DNA of 64,000 nt from Pseudomonas sp. PH1b (GCF_000633395.1 NZ_AYMU01000008.1:186001-250000), one strand, 5' to 3'. Positions 1 through 10,176 are shown, numbered from the stretch's first letter. The notes: generated by a model from the letters alone, not told the origin. Numbers and translations: made by a program.

Positions 1-1587
1 CGCCACATTCAAGGTGCCGATGGAGTTGCCCGGCGCCACCCGGGCACCGGCCGCAGCGCTGATTCCGGCGACCTGCCCGGAACCGCCCAGGGTGCCCCCG
101 GCATTGACCCTGACCTCTGACGCCAGCGTGCCGTTGACCGCCAGCAAGCCGCCATTGACCGTGGTTGGACCGCGATAGCTGCTGTCGCCGCTGAGCACCA
201 GCCAGCCGGCCCCGGACTTGACCAGGCTGCCCTGGTAGATCCGCGCCGCCGCTGCCGCATCGCGGGCCATGCCCAGGGCATAGTCGGTCTGCTCCTGCTG
301 GCTGGCTCCCGGGCTCAGGCCATGCTCCCAGCCCCGGTCCTGCAGGGTCTGCCGCCAGGCCTGGCGTTCGGCGGCGTCCTCGGCCTGACGCTGGATAAGC
401 GCCTGGTCCGAAAGGCCGTTACTCCAGACATCCCCTTGGCCGCGCCCCAGGTTGACGTCGAATTCGCCCAGCAGCTGCCCCGGCCCGTGCATCGCCCGCC
501 GCAAATCCGGCACGCCCCAGCCCACCAGCGCACTGGGCCCCTGGGTGGGCGAGCCGTCGAGCTGCCGGGCGGTGGTCAGCAGTACTTGCAGGGCCTGCTG
601 GTTGTCCAGGTAGGGATAACGCTCCATCACCAGGGCCAGGGCGCCGGTGGCATGGGGCGCAGCCATGGACGTACCGTTGTAGGTGGCGTAGCCGCCGCCG
701 GGCACGGTGCTGGTGATGGCGGCGCCGGGCGTGGCCAGGCACCAGTACTTGGCGATGCCGCACTGGTTGTATTTCTGCTGGTTGTTCTTGTCCAGCCCCG
801 AGACCGCCAGCCAGTGGCCTTCCAGTTCCGGCTGAAAATACGGCAGGGCCGAACGCACGCTGGCATTGGCATAGCCGCTGTTGCCGGCACTGAAGACATT
901 GATCACCCCGCGGCGCGAAACCTCGGCGGCGGCATCGAGCCAGGTGCCCTGTTGGAAATGCTGGGCGTAGGCTGCCCGCAGGCCGTCCAGGGTCTGGTAG
1001 CTGACATCCTTGGGCTGGCTGCCCCAGCTGTTGTTGATGACCCGCGCCCCGGCCTCGGCCAGGGCGCCGTACACCGCCTTGAAATACTGCGGGTCGGGGC
1101 TGGGGCCGAACAGGAAACTGTCGTTGTGATTGGTATTGCCTACATACACCTGGGCGTTGAAGGCCACGCCGTGCATGCCGTTACCGTCGCGGGCCGCGCC
1201 CATGGTGCCGGTGACGTGGGTGCCGTGGCTGTCATTGGCGCCATTGAGCACCCCGGAGACGCTGAACGGCTTGCCATCCCGATCGTTTCCCGTGGCGGTG
1301 AGCGGATGAAAGCGTGTGGAACTGGCCTCGGGATGGGCGGCATCGAACCCCGAGTCCAGGGCGCCGATCTTCACTCCTGCACCGCTGTAGCCGGCGGCAT
1401 AGGCCTGGTTTGCCTGCATCCGTTCCAGGCCCCAGTCCTGCAGGTATTCGGCGGAGCGCCAACTGGCAGGGTCCCCCAGCCGTCCGCTGTCCTGATAGGT
1501 GGCCTGGGCCGGCAACGGCAGTCCTGTGGCAAATGCCAGGCACAGGGTGCCCGTCAGCGCCTTGAGCTGATCGCACTTCACATCCAT
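1..1587 (-). CDS. Subtilisin-family (S8) autotransporter serine protease, 3' part cut by window edge
   Basis: Secreted serine protease. The frame is open from an ATG at 1587 to the window edge, giving 529 residues. A signal peptide ends near residue 29 (LPLPAQA). The S8 catalytic triad is visible: Asp78 in GALDSGFD, His121 in SHGTHVTG and Ser307 in GTSMAAPHA, plus NNSWGS and SAGNSG motifs. After about residue 430 the sequence turns into the glycine/valine-rich repeats of an autotransporter passenger (YRGPTTVNGG, LAVNGTL, GGTLGGSGQV), so an outer-membrane beta-barrel should follow beyond the window. It lies downstream of the lipase in the same orientation, as PrtA/PspA-type proteases do in the aprA-lipase loci of this group. 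Type V self-export means it need not use AprDEF. Family assignment is secure; the exact substrate is not. Confidence 0.9.
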   Translation of the reverse strand, partial: MDVKCDQLKALTGTLCLAFATGLPLPAQATYQDSGRLGDPASWRSAEYLQDWGLERMQANQAYAAGYSGAGVKIGALDSGFDAAHPEASSTRFHPLTATGNDRDGKPFSVSGVLNGANDSHGTHVTGTMGAARDGNGMHGVAFNAQVYVGNTNHNDSFLFGPSPDPQYFKAVYGALAEAGARVINNSWGSQPKDVSYQTLDGLRAAYAQHFQQGTWLDAAAEVSRRGVINVFSAGNSGYANASVRSALPYFQPELEGHWLAVSGLDKNNQQKYNQCGIAKYWCLATPGAAITSTVPGGGYATYNGTSMAAPHATGALALVMERYPYLDNQQALQVLLTTARQLDGSPTQGPSALVGWGVPDLRRAMHGPGQLLGEFDVNLGRGQGDVWSNGLSDQALIQRQAEDAAERQAWRQTLQDRGWEHGLSPGASQQEQTDYALGMARDAAAAARIYQGSLVKSGAGWLVLSGDSSYRGPTTVNGGLLAVNGTLASEVRVNAGGTLGGSGQVAGISAAAGARVAPGNSIGTLNVA

Positions 1588-1702
1588 GTTGATGACTTCT
1601 CGATTTTTGTTGTTGTTGGACCGTCCTTCCGGGACCGATCGTTGTGTCGCCTGTTACCGCCTGGGGCCGGGGCCCGTCCTCTGGTTTTCCTGCTTGTTGG
1701 GC

Positions 1703-1727
1703 CCGGGGAGTGAAGCGCCCTCCCCGG
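1703..1727 (-). terminator. GC-rich hairpin after the lipase gene
   Basis: A perfect 8-bp stem (CCGGGGAG / CTCCCCGG) with a 9-nt loop lies in the gap between the lipase stop and the autotransporter start. There is no T-run, so it may stabilise an mRNA end or act as a weak terminator rather than a classical intrinsic terminator. Confidence 0.35.
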
Positions 1728-1781
1728 ACACTGCCGTCAACGCCACGGCGCCCTTCAAGGACGCCGCGCCTGCTGCTTGCC

Positions 1782-3467
1782 TCAGGCGAACACGATGCCC
1801 GAGCCGTTCAGGCCGTCGAGGCCGACCCCCACCAGGGTCACCGAGAACTCGCCGACACTGAGCAGGGTGTCGTTGCCGTTCTGCGACAGGTGCTGGCTGT
1901 AGTCGTATTGCCCATCGACACCCGGCACGCCCATGAACACCAGCTTGTCGGTGTTCTGATAACCGTGGATCAGGTCCAGGCCGAAATTGCCGCTGAACAG
2001 GAAGGTATTGGCCCCGCCGCCGGTGGAGTGCATCACGTCGTTGCCGCTGCCACCGACAAAGGTCACGTTGGCCTTGTCGCTGCTCAGCAGGTCGTCGCCG
2101 CCATGGCCGAACAGCCAGTCGCCATCGACGCTGGCCACCAGGGAGTTGCCATAGGCATCGCCGTTCAGCGAGTGGTTGTAGGCGGTCCACTGGTTGCCAT
2201 TCTGCAGGCCGGCGTCGGTCACGCTGTAGGTCACGTCCTTGCCGAACCACTGCCAGAAGTTGCCGGCCTCGTGGCTGACCAGGGCGCCGACGTCCCGGGT
2301 CATGCTGATGCCGCCGTAGGCGTCGCGGATGTACAGGGTGCCGTCGCCATCATTGGCAATGGAGAAGTTCTTCAGCGGCTGTTGCAGCTCCAGCACGTTA
2401 TGGCCCTGCCCGCCATGGATGATGTTGTAGCCACCATCGTCGCGAAAGCGATCATCGCCGGCGCCACCGTCCAGGTAGTCGTTGCCCTTGCCGCCATGCA
2501 GCAGGTCGTTGCCCTGGGTGCCGATGATGAAGGTGCTGCCGCTGTGTTTCTCGGCATACAGGTTGAGGTCCTTGACCCAGACCTGATCGCGCTTGCCCTC
2601 CGACAGGTTGGAGATCACCACGGTGGAATCGCGGCTGGTCAGGTCATAGAAATCCGATTCGATCAGGCGGTTGAGGCCACCGGCATAGTCCACCGCGCTG
2701 TGGGCCGACCAGGACTGCGGATTGAGAATGCTCTGGGGAATCAGCTTGCCGAGGAACGACGAGTAGTGATCGGTGAAGCTGACGATGTTATTGGTCGCCG
2801 ACTCCTGGGGCTTGTCGTGGGTGCCCAGGGACGAGGCGTTGAAATGTGTGCCGTCCAGGGCGCGGAACACTGGGTCGTTTTCATAGCCGATGTTCAGCAC
2901 CTGAGGGCTGTTGGCGCTCTGGGTCGGCGAGGCGAAGGCCAGGTAGCTGGCGTCCTGATAGAAACCGCCCCAGTGCTCACCGCTCATCGCCGCCAGGCTG
3001 TTGACCCCCAGGCCACCCAGGCTGTGCCCGGTGACCAGCACATCGCTGCCGCTCAGGCCCTGGGCCGCGGCAAACGCCGCGACCTTGCCCAACAGGTTGT
3101 CGAAGGCCAGGCGGCTGTAGTTGTCGGCAAAGCCCGGCACGAAGGCGGCCTGCAGGTCGTTGATAGCGTCCTTCAGGCTGTCGGTGCCGCGAAAGCTGAT
3201 GCCGATGGACAGCAACTGCCCGCTGGCGTCGTACTTGCCCAGCACCTCGACCTGGGCATCGCTGACGATCGCCTGCTCGCCGGAAATGGTGCCCTGGGCA
3301 CTGACGTTGCCCTGGTAGCCCAGCTGGCTGGCGCTGATGGGGCGCCAGGCGGTGCCCGGCAGCGCCTCGCCGGTGGGTGCAGAGGCATACAGGGCCAAAG
3401 CGATGGCCTCGCTGTAGAGGGCCTTGCCGTCACCGCCAAGGGCGGTCTTGTAATCGAAGATACTCAT
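1782..3467 (-). CDS. Family I.3 RTX lipase / polyurethanase
   Basis: Extracellular triacylglycerol lipase that also fits the polyurethanase (PueA/PueB) group; 561 aa. The nucleophile elbow GHSLGG puts the catalytic Ser at 149. By alignment from memory with the MIS38-type lipase, Asp198 (in ENDPVF) and His256 (in WSAHSAV) complete the triad. Glycine-rich calcium-binding RTX repeats (GTQGNDLLHGG, GKGNDYLDGG) start near residue 316, and a second block follows near 435-475. The C-terminus is the uncleaved hydrophobic signal typical of ABC-exported proteins; there is no N-terminal signal peptide. The N-terminal part is about 58 residues shorter than in 617-aa relatives. It has a GAGGAA ribosome site. 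Placement directly after aprF implies export through AprDEF. Confidence 0.93.
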   Translation of the reverse strand: MSIFDYKTALGGDGKALYSEAIALALYASAPTGEALPGTAWRPISASQLGYQGNVSAQGTISGEQAIVSDAQVEVLGKYDASGQLLSIGISFRGTDSLKDAINDLQAAFVPGFADNYSRLAFDNLLGKVAAFAAAQGLSGSDVLVTGHSLGGLGVNSLAAMSGEHWGGFYQDASYLAFASPTQSANSPQVLNIGYENDPVFRALDGTHFNASSLGTHDKPQESATNNIVSFTDHYSSFLGKLIPQSILNPQSWSAHSAVDYAGGLNRLIESDFYDLTSRDSTVVISNLSEGKRDQVWVKDLNLYAEKHSGSTFIIGTQGNDLLHGGKGNDYLDGGAGDDRFRDDGGYNIIHGGQGHNVLELQQPLKNFSIANDGDGTLYIRDAYGGISMTRDVGALVSHEAGNFWQWFGKDVTYSVTDAGLQNGNQWTAYNHSLNGDAYGNSLVASVDGDWLFGHGGDDLLSSDKANVTFVGGSGNDVMHSTGGGANTFLFSGNFGLDLIHGYQNTDKLVFMGVPGVDGQYDYSQHLSQNGNDTLLSVGEFSVTLVGVGLDGLNGSGIVFA

Positions 3468-3516
3468 GCTCGTTCCTCTTTTTTATTGTTCCTGAGCCTG
3501 CAGTCGGCAACGCTTC

Positions 3517-4866
3517 CTAAGGCTGCGCGCGCTGGCCGAAGGCCTCGTCGACCCTGGCCAGGTCTTCTTCGCGCAAAGTGCCGGCGTAATAGTGCAACTT
3601 GGTCCAGGCCATCAGGTAGTCATAGCGGGCCTGGGCCAGATCCCGCCGGGTGGTGTAGAGCTGCTGCTCGGCATTCAGCGCGTCGAGGTTGACCCGCTCG
3701 CCCCCGAGGATGCTCTGCTTGGTCGAAACCACCAGCGCCTCGGCCGAGGCCAGGGCCTTCTGGTAGGCGCGCAACTTGCTCACACCTGATAGACAGGCAC
3801 TGAACTGGCGGCGGAGTTCAATCAGGGTTTCCCGGGTCTTGCCGTCCAGCTCGTACTCGGCCTGCTCCATGGAGCGGCTGGCCTGACGGGTAGAGGCTGA
3901 AACCCCACCACCGGCGTACAACGGCAGGCTGACCTCGATACCCAGGGTGTTGGTGTCGTAGCGCTGGTTGTAGGTGTTGCCGCTTTCCGATTCGTTCTGG
4001 CGCATGGTGGCGTAGGCACTGAGCTTGGGCAGGTGTCCGGCGCGGTTGCGCTCCACTTCATAGCGCGCCACTTCCACGCGCTGGCGCTGAGAAGCCAGCA
4101 CCGGGTTGTTGCTCAGGGCCATCTCATGCCAGGTGTCGTAGTTGGCCGGAATCAGGGAGAACGACTGGAAGTCGGCCTGCAACGGGTCCAGGTCACCCAC
4201 GTCGATGCTCGGCACGCCGATCAGGGCCCCCAGCTCGCGCAAGGCTGCGTCCTGTTCGTCCCGGGCCTCGATCTCTTCGGCGGTGGCCAGCTCGTAGCGC
4301 GACTCGGCTTCGAGGATGTCGGTGCGGGTGCCCTCGCCCTGCTGGAACATGTGCCGGTTCTGTTGGAACTGCTGCTCGAAGGCCTTCTTCTTGGCCTGGG
4401 CGATGTCGATCTGGTCCTGGGCGAACAGGGCCTTGGTGTAATAGCTCAACACCCGAACCAGCAACTCCTGGCTCTTGCTGCGAAAGTTCTCGTCGGCGAA
4501 CAGCGACTGGGCCACGCCCTTGCGGTAGTTGGCATAGGCCTCGTAGTCGATCAGCGGCTGCTGCACGGTCAGGGACGAACCGTAGCTGTCGTAGTTGCGT
4601 TTTTCGCTCACAGTGCCGCGCACGGTGTCCAGGTAGGTGACCTTGGAGTTGTTGTGACCCTTGTTGTAGCTGTAGCCCACCTTGGGCAGCAGGCCTGCAC
4701 GGCCGATGGCGCGGTTTTCCAGGCCGGCGTCGCGCTCCTTGATGGCCCCCAGGAACACCGGGTCATTGCGCAGCGCCTGCTCATAGATCTGGAACGGGCC
4801 CATGGCCTGGGCGCCCTGACAGGCAAACAGCGCCAAGGCCGCCGCGAGAATGGAAAGCTTACTCAT
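3517..4866 (-). CDS. aprF: AprF, outer-membrane TolC-family component of the alkaline protease exporter
   Basis: Outer-membrane channel of the type I secretion system that exports AprA and probably the lipase. The protein has a cleavable signal peptide (ending near ALFACQGAQA) followed by the duplicated, alanine/glutamine-rich helical hairpins of the TolC/PrtF family, for example the EAESRYELA and NAEQQLYTT segments. An in-frame ATG exists at 4878, but AAGG abuts it; the ATG at 4866 sits at the head of the signal peptide about 11 nt after AAGGA, so I prefer it. It follows aprE within a few bases, so aprD, aprE and aprF form one transcription unit. Confidence 0.92.
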   Translation of the reverse strand: MSKLSILAAALALFACQGAQAMGPFQIYEQALRNDPVFLGAIKERDAGLENRAIGRAGLLPKVGYSYNKGHNNSKVTYLDTVRGTVSEKRNYDSYGSSLTVQQPLIDYEAYANYRKGVAQSLFADENFRSKSQELLVRVLSYYTKALFAQDQIDIAQAKKKAFEQQFQQNRHMFQQGEGTRTDILEAESRYELATAEEIEARDEQDAALRELGALIGVPSIDVGDLDPLQADFQSFSLIPANYDTWHEMALSNNPVLASQRQRVEVARYEVERNRAGHLPKLSAYATMRQNESESGNTYNQRYDTNTLGIEVSLPLYAGGGVSASTRQASRSMEQAEYELDGKTRETLIELRRQFSACLSGVSKLRAYQKALASAEALVVSTKQSILGGERVNLDALNAEQQLYTTRRDLAQARYDYLMAWTKLHYYAGTLREEDLARVDEAFGQRAQP

Positions 4867-4880
4867 ACGACGCGACATCC

Positions 4881-6215
4881 TTATTCTTCGGTCAGTGCAG
4901 AGCCAGCCCGGTCAAGCAGAGGCTTGAACAGGTAATTGAGCAGCGAACGTTCGCCGGTACGTACGAACATCTCCGCCGGCATGCCGGGCTTGATCACCAA
5001 TCCATTGAGCTTTTCCAGGGCCTGGTCGCTGACGCTGCTACGTAGTACGTAGTACGGCATCCCGGTCTTCTCATCGATCATTTGGTCGGCGGAAATCAGG
5101 CTGACCTCACCCGGCACCCGTGGCGTGCGGCTCTGGTTGAAAGCCGTGAAGAGGATGTCCACCGGCAGGTGGGGCCCGACCTTGTCCACCAGATTCACCG
5201 GCAACCGCCCTTCCACTTCCAGGTGCGTGCCCTGGGGCACGATCTCCAGCAGGGTCTCGCCCTGGCGTACCACCGCGCCTTCGGTGTGCACCCCCAGGTT
5301 GACCGCGATGCCGTCGGCGGTGGCGATGATCTCGCTGTGCTGCAAGTCGAAACCGGCGGAGGTCAGTTGCTGCTCCAGGGTCTGGGTCTTGAGCTGGGCT
5401 TCGGCCAACTGGCTGCGCACCTCCTTCTGATACTCCTCGTTGTGCTGGGACAGCTTGAGCCGCGACTCGACGATGCCCTGCTCGACCCGCCCGCTCTCCC
5501 CGGTGTTCTGTGCCAGCTCCTGCTGCACCTGGGACAGTTGGCGCTGGTACTCCAGCAGCCGGTTGCGCGGGATGTAGCCGTTGTCCGCCAGGGGCTGCAG
5601 GTTACTCAGCTGTTGGCGCAGGGACTCGGCCTGGCTGCTGAGATCGGTACGCGCCCGGCGCATTCCTGCCAGTTGCGCGGTGGCGCCTTCGATATTGGCG
5701 CGGATTCCCGCCTGCTCGCGATTGAACGCCTCGCGCCGGCTGCTGAACAACTGCCGCTGGCCTTCCAGCACCAGGGCCAGGCGCGGGTCATCGCTGTTGC
5801 TCAGCGCCACCGGAAAATCCACCTGCTTGAGGTTGTCGCGCTCACTGCGCCAGCGCGCCAGGCTGGCCATGGCCATGCGGTACTGGGCCTGCAGCGACTG
5901 CACATCGGCCGCCACCTGGGTCTGGTCCAGGCGGAACAGTGGCTGCCCCTGCTTCACCGCCTCGCCCTCGCGCACCAGGATCCGGCTGACCACGCCGCTG
6001 CTCATGGACTGCACCGCCTTGCGCTTGCCGGACACCACCACCGTGCCCTGCACCGGGATCCCCTGGTCCAGGGGCGCCATGGCCGCCCAGACGAAGAAAC
6101 TGCCGGCGCCGGCCAGGGCCAGGATCCAGCCCATGCGGGCAAAGAAGCCGGCGTCCCGCTCAACCCGTTCCGGCGCGTAATCCTGTTCGATCATCATGTT
6201 GCCGTCCTTGCTCAT
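4881..6215 (-). CDS. aprE: AprE, HlyD-family membrane fusion protein
   Basis: Periplasmic adaptor that links the AprD ABC transporter to the AprF channel; 444 aa. A short cytoplasmic N-terminus is followed by one membrane helix (residues about 28-48), a barrel/lipoyl half-motif ([20 protein letters not shown]), a long coiled coil (about residues 90-290, rich in Gln, Leu and Glu) and a C-terminal beta domain with [14 protein letters not shown], which is characteristic of PrtE/HlyD proteins. Its start codon overlaps the aprD stop by 4 nt (ATGA), a mark of translational coupling. Confidence 0.93.
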   Translation of the reverse strand: MSKDGNMMIEQDYAPERVERDAGFFARMGWILALAGAGSFFVWAAMAPLDQGIPVQGTVVVSGKRKAVQSMSSGVVSRILVREGEAVKQGQPLFRLDQTQVAADVQSLQAQYRMAMASLARWRSERDNLKQVDFPVALSNSDDPRLALVLEGQRQLFSSRREAFNREQAGIRANIEGATAQLAGMRRARTDLSSQAESLRQQLSNLQPLADNGYIPRNRLLEYQRQLSQVQQELAQNTGESGRVEQGIVESRLKLSQHNEEYQKEVRSQLAEAQLKTQTLEQQLTSAGFDLQHSEIIATADGIAVNLGVHTEGAVVRQGETLLEIVPQGTHLEVEGRLPVNLVDKVGPHLPVDILFTAFNQSRTPRVPGEVSLISADQMIDEKTGMPYYVLRSSVSDQALEKLNGLVIKPGMPAEMFVRTGERSLLNYLFKPLLDRAGSALTEE

Positions 6216-8047
6216 GCGCCTGAATTCCGTGTCGGGGCCGAATACTGGCGGCTCATGCTCAAGCCACCGGGAGCCGCTGCTGCGGGCCTGTCCCTGGGCG
6301 CTTCCTGCGCCTGCCCTTGCCCTTGCCCTTGCCCTTGAGCCTGAGCTTGTGCCTGGGACTGGCCGCCAGCCAGCGACCTGAGCACTTCCTGGCTGGGGCC
6401 GAAGGCCTGCAAGCGACCGTCATTGAGCACCAGCAGCTTGTCGGCCAGGGCCAGTACCGAGGAACGATGAGTGACCAGCACCACCGTGGTGCCACGAGCC
6501 TTGAGCTGGGCAATGGCTGCCGCCAGGGCGCTTTCGCCCACGGTATCGAGGTTGGAATTGGGCTCGTCGAGCACCACCAGGCTCGGGTTGCCATACAGCG
6601 CACGGGCCAGGGCCACTCGCTGCTTCTGGCCGCCGGACAGGCCACTGCCGTCGTCCCCCAGCACCGTGTCGTAGCCCTGGGGCAGACGCAGGATCAGCTC
6701 GTGCACGCCAGCCATCTGCGCGGCCTGGACCACCTGTTGCGGATCAGCCTGGCGAAAGCGCGAAATGTTCTCGGCGATGCTGCCGGTGAACAGCTCGATG
6801 TCCTGGGGCAAGTAGCCGATATAGGGCCCCAGCTCATCGCGGTTCCAGCGATGGATGTCGGCGCCGTCCAGGCGTACCGTGCCCCCCAGGGTCGGCCACA
6901 CGCCCACCAGCACCCGGGCCAGGGTCGACTTGCCGGAACCGGAAGCGCCGAGCACTCCCAGCACTTCACCGGCGTTGAGACTGAAGCTCACTTGCTGCAG
7001 GGTCGCGACCCGGCGCCCTGGAGGGCCGGCGCTGACCTGCTCGAAACTCACCTGCCCCTTGGGTGGTGGCAGCGACATGGCGCTGTCGCTGGGCGGGAAC
7101 TCGCGCAACAGCGCATCGAGGCGCCCATAGGCCAGCTTGGCCGAGCTCCACTGCTTCCATACCGCGATCAACTGGTCGATGGGGCTCAACACCCGCCCCA
7201 TGAGGATCGACCCGGCGATCATCATCCCGGCGGTCATGTCGCCCTTGATCACCAGCCAGGCGCCCAGCCCCAGCACCAGGGACTGCAGGCACAGGCGCAG
7301 GGTCTTGCTCAGGGAACTGATCACCGACCCGGTGTCGCTGGCCTGATTCTGCAGCCCGAGAAACCCCGAATGCACGGCGAACCAGCGCTTGCGCAACGCG
7401 CCGAGCATGCCCATTGCCTGGATGGTCTCGGCGTTGTGCAGGTGACTGGTGGCCAGCTGGGTGGATTTTTGCGAATAGCCGCTGGCCTCGCCCAAAGGCT
7501 TCTTGGTCATGGCCTCGTTCAGGTAGGCCAGGGCGATCAACAACACCGCACCCACGGTGGCGAACACCCCCAGCCAGACGTTGAAGGCGTAGATCACCAG
7601 CAGATAGATGGGGAACCAGGGAGCGTCGAAGAAGGCGAACAGCGCAGGCCCCGTGAGGAACTGGCGGATATGGGTCAGGTCGCCCAGGGACTGCCCGGCA
7701 TGGCCTTCGCCCCGCGCCAGGTTGCGTTCGAACGCGGCCTGGTAGACCCGCAGGTTGAAGCGCCGCTCCAGCTGGCTGCCGATGCGGATCACGATAAAGC
7801 TGCGTACCACTTCCAGCAGGCCGATGAACACGAAAAAGCCCACCACCATCAGTGACAGCATCACCAGGGTGGTTTCATTCTGCGAAGACAGCACCCGGTC
7901 GTAGACCTGCAACATATAGATGGAAGGCACCAGCATCAGCACGTTGATCAATGCGGTGAAACAACCAACGCTGATCAGGATGCTCTTATATTCGCCCAGT
8001 GCCTTGAACAGCGGTGCAGGAGGAGTGTTCTTCACCATTTTTAACAT
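6212..8047 (-). CDS. aprD: AprD, type I secretion ABC transporter (ATPase/permease)
   Basis: Inner-membrane ABC exporter that selects RTX substrates by their C-terminal signal. The N-terminal half has six hydrophobic segments; the C-terminal half is the nucleotide-binding domain, with Walker [10 protein letters not shown] (Lys near residue 373), signature [15 protein letters not shown] and Walker [13 protein letters not shown]. The substitution of N for T/S after DEP is usual in PrtD. ATGs at 8047 and 8038 are both plausible; an upstream frame extends to 8101 but has no good ribosome site. The C-terminus carries an unusual Gln/Ala/Gly dipeptide run of about 20 residues encoded by hexamer repeats, followed by a proline/alanine tail. 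It is the first gene of the aprDEF unit. Confidence 0.93.
   Translation of the reverse strand: MLKMVKNTPPAPLFKALGEYKSILISVGCFTALINVLMLVPSIYMLQVYDRVLSSQNETTLVMLSLMVVGFFVFIGLLEVVRSFIVIRIGSQLERRFNLRVYQAAFERNLARGEGHAGQSLGDLTHIRQFLTGPALFAFFDAPWFPIYLLVIYAFNVWLGVFATVGAVLLIALAYLNEAMTKKPLGEASGYSQKSTQLATSHLHNAETIQAMGMLGALRKRWFAVHSGFLGLQNQASDTGSVISSLSKTLRLCLQSLVLGLGAWLVIKGDMTAGMMIAGSILMGRVLSPIDQLIAVWKQWSSAKLAYGRLDALLREFPPSDSAMSLPPPKGQVSFEQVSAGPPGRRVATLQQVSFSLNAGEVLGVLGASGSGKSTLARVLVGVWPTLGGTVRLDGADIHRWNRDELGPYIGYLPQDIELFTGSIAENISRFRQADPQQVVQAAQMAGVHELILRLPQGYDTVLGDDGSGLSGGQKQRVALARALYGNPSLVVLDEPNSNLDTVGESALAAAIAQLKARGTTVVLVTHRSSVLALADKLLVLNDGRLQAFGPSQEVLRSLAGGQSQAQAQAQGQGQGQGQAQEAPRDRPAAAAPGGLSMSRQYSAPTRNSGA
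6312..6337. repeat. Hexanucleotide tandem repeat inside the aprD 3' end
   Basis: Four tandem copies of TGCCCT on the plus strand encode alternating Gln-Gly in the AprD tail, with degenerate Gln-Ala units beside them. The 6-bp period means copy-number change alters tail length but not frame. Confidence 0.8.
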
Positions 8048-8247
8048 TTTCCCTGAGCGGTTAATTCGTGCCCGGTAGCGATGAACCAATATAGTGCACA
8101 ACTAACAAGCCACCCTCTTAGTTTATAAATCAGACGAACACGAACAATTCGGACAGCTGTATCCAACAGCAGCCCGAGCATGTTTACGTCGTTCAAGAGA
8201 GTGGCAATATACTGGCCGCCAACTTAATAGACGAACACCGAGGCCTA

Positions 8248-8634
8248 TTAATTAGCCCCACGCTGTAAAACAATCAAGCCGTCGGCTTTCAAGCGTGCTT
8301 CATAGAGCCCGTCCTTCTGGCGGCTGAAGAAAATGACCTTCGAGCCTTCACGACCGGTGATGGCAATACCGTCGGGTTCAGGGAACCAGCCCACCGCGGT
8401 TTCACCGATCCACTGCGACAGGCAGTCGGCGCCGTCGCCCAGGGCCGCGTTCTGCAAAAGGTCCAGGGTGCAACCCTTGCCGGGATCGGCCGCTTGCTGC
8501 AACTGCCAGTGTCCAACCAGTTCCGAGGGGTCCGCCAAGCGCAGGCTGCTTGCCATGGTCATTGCTCCATAAAAGATCATCAGTGTCGCCAGCAGCCAAC
8601 GGGCTGCCGTGCAACGCAAGGTGTGTGGGGTCAT
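8248..8634 (-). CDS. inh: Inh/AprI, periplasmic alkaline protease inhibitor
   Basis: Small inhibitor that protects the producing cell by plugging the active-site cleft of serralysin. A signal peptide runs from the ATG at 8634 to about ...GAMTMASS, and the mature part is the compact Inh barrel with WQLQQAADPGKGC, LDLLQN and two Cys (in GKGCTLD and GADCLSQW) that form the family's disulfide. Longer in-frame starts exist at 8646 and 8679, but GGAG is 6 nt before the 8634 ATG, which decides the start. It lies between aprA and aprD, the usual position. Confidence 0.92.
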   Translation of the reverse strand: MTPHTLRCTAARWLLATLMIFYGAMTMASSLRLADPSELVGHWQLQQAADPGKGCTLDLLQNAALGDGADCLSQWIGETAVGWFPEPDGIAITGREGSKVIFFSRQKDGLYEARLKADGLIVLQRGAN

Positions 8635-8691
8635 GGGGTGCTCCATCCGCCCGGTAGACTCGCTCAGCCCCGGGGTCAATGCAAGAACGCC

Positions 8692-8713
8692 GGGCCGCGC
8701 ATCGGCGCAGCCC
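8692..8713 (-). promoter_or_regulatory. Hairpin between aprA and inh
   Basis: On the transcribed strand GGGCTGCGC, loop CGAT and GCGCGGCCC form a 9-bp stem with one G-U pair. No T-run follows. It sits 15 nt after the aprA stop and could shield the aprA mRNA 3' end while letting some transcripts read into inh-aprDEF, giving more protease than exporter. Confidence 0.4.
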
Positions 8714-8727
8714 CGCGTCTACTTCAC

Positions 8728-10176
8728 TCAGGCGACGATGTCAGTGACCGCTGCCTGGCCGATGGTGCTGACCAGGAAGTCCGCCACGCCATGCCCGGAG
8801 AAATCCACGGACAGGGTGCTGACGCCACCGGAGGTGGTGAGGATGGCATCGCCCGCCGCGCCGGTGAAGGCGTTGACGAAATGCAGCCCCGCACCCTTGG
8901 TGATCCCGGTCAGATCGATCTTGTCCAGGCCGCTGACAAAATCCATGATCTGATCGGCCGCACCCGGCTTGGAATCGGAACTGGCAGCGAACACGAAGGT
9001 GTCCGAGCCCGAGCCGCCCCAGAGCTTATCGGCCCCACCGGCACCGTAGATGATGTCGTTGCCGGCACCGCCACGCAGTTCGTTGGCGGCGTTGTTGCCG
9101 ATCAGCAGGTCGTTGCCCGAACCGCCAATGGCGTTCTCCACGGTCACGCCCTGGGCAATGGACACGTTACCCACCATGCCGCCAACGTCGGAGAACGAGG
9201 CTTCATTGAGGTTGATCTTCTGGTTTTGGGTAAAACCGGAGAAGTCCAGGGTATCGTTGCCGCCACCGTCCCACACCGAGAACACCAGCTTGTCCGAAGA
9301 CGAACTGGCGCTGTAGAAATCACGCCCGGTGTTGGAGTTGAAGCCGTAGGTGGTGTCGCCGGCACGGGTGGCGTAGTTGGCGCCGTAGAGCTTCTGGATG
9401 GCCGCGATATCGTCCATCAGCGGGCCGGACGAATAGGCTTCGACCCCGCCCTTGCTGAAGTTCTGGCTGGTATTGCTTTCACTCCAGTAGCTCATGACGC
9501 TGTAGCCACGGGTGTCCTGGCCGTAGGAGGCGTCCTTGTAGGTGGGATTGCCTTCGCCGGCGTTGTAGTCGCCAGGGTGAGCCAGGCCCAGGGTGTGACC
9601 GATCTCATGGGTCAGGGTCTGACGGCCATAGTTGTTCAGATCGGGGTTCTTGTTCTGGGTGTAACTGCTATTGATCAGGTACCACGACGTCCCGTCATAC
9701 CCGGCACCGGTGCCTGGCAGATAGGCAAATGCCGCCGCGCCATCCTGGCCACCGCTGTAGTTGCCGAACGTCATGTGACCGTCGCCACCCGAGGCTTTCT
9801 CGGTGAAGACCACATTGGCCACATCGGCCCAGGACTGCATGGCCAGCACTGCCTGGGCCTTTTGCTGGGCGCTGAACTGGCTGAACCCGGAGATGCCATG
9901 CTTGTACATGGTGCTCGAGGAGGCCGAGGTCAGGAAGGTATAGGTCAGATCGATCTTGCCGTTGGCGTTCAGGTCCTTGTAGGCAGCACCGTCACGCAGC
10001 AATTGCGTGGCGGCCTGATCCACCGAGAACGACGGTTTGCCATTGACCGTGAGATTGCCGCCACGGTCGTACTGGTGGCTGAAGCTATTGATCTGGTTAT
10101 ACGCCGAACTTGCTGCCGCCAATGGCACCAGTTGTTGTTCGGCAGCATCAATAGCGTTCACTTTTACTTTCGACAT
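8728..10176 (-). CDS. aprA: AprA, serralysin-family extracellular zinc metalloprotease
   Basis: Secreted alkaline protease of the M10B family, 482 aa. The zinc site [11 protein letters not shown] (His190, Glu191, His194, His200) and the Met-turn SVMSYW with the serralysin Tyr ligand (about residue 230) are intact. RTX repeats ([30 protein letters not shown]) lie at about 350-395. The C-terminal secretion signal ends in a hydrophobic stretch (VTDIVA). There is no signal peptide, consistent with AprDEF export. A GTG at 10182 is in frame, but the ATG at 10176 has AAGGAAG 7 nt upstream and is preferred. It heads the secretion locus. Confidence 0.95.
   Translation of the reverse strand: MSKVKVNAIDAAEQQLVPLAAASSAYNQINSFSHQYDRGGNLTVNGKPSFSVDQAATQLLRDGAAYKDLNANGKIDLTYTFLTSASSSTMYKHGISGFSQFSAQQKAQAVLAMQSWADVANVVFTEKASGGDGHMTFGNYSGGQDGAAAFAYLPGTGAGYDGTSWYLINSSYTQNKNPDLNNYGRQTLTHEIGHTLGLAHPGDYNAGEGNPTYKDASYGQDTRGYSVMSYWSESNTSQNFSKGGVEAYSSGPLMDDIAAIQKLYGANYATRAGDTTYGFNSNTGRDFYSASSSSDKLVFSVWDGGGNDTLDFSGFTQNQKINLNEASFSDVGGMVGNVSIAQGVTVENAIGGSGNDLLIGNNAANELRGGAGNDIIYGAGGADKLWGGSGSDTFVFAASSDSKPGAADQIMDFVSGLDKIDLTGITKGAGLHFVNAFTGAAGDAILTTSGGVSTLSVDFSGHGVADFLVSTIGQAAVTDIVA

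Noticed and set aside
322..1713. Long plus-strand frame opposite the autotransporter
   Set aside because: The minus strand carries a complete S8 catalytic triad; the plus frame is its antisense shadow in GC-rich DNA.
1644..3692. 682-codon plus-strand frame over the lipase
   Set aside because: Antisense to a lipase with GHSLGG and RTX repeats; low-complexity Val/Gly/Gln protein.
4033..4935. Plus-strand frame over aprF
   Set aside because: Mirror of the TolC-family gene, no ribosome site.
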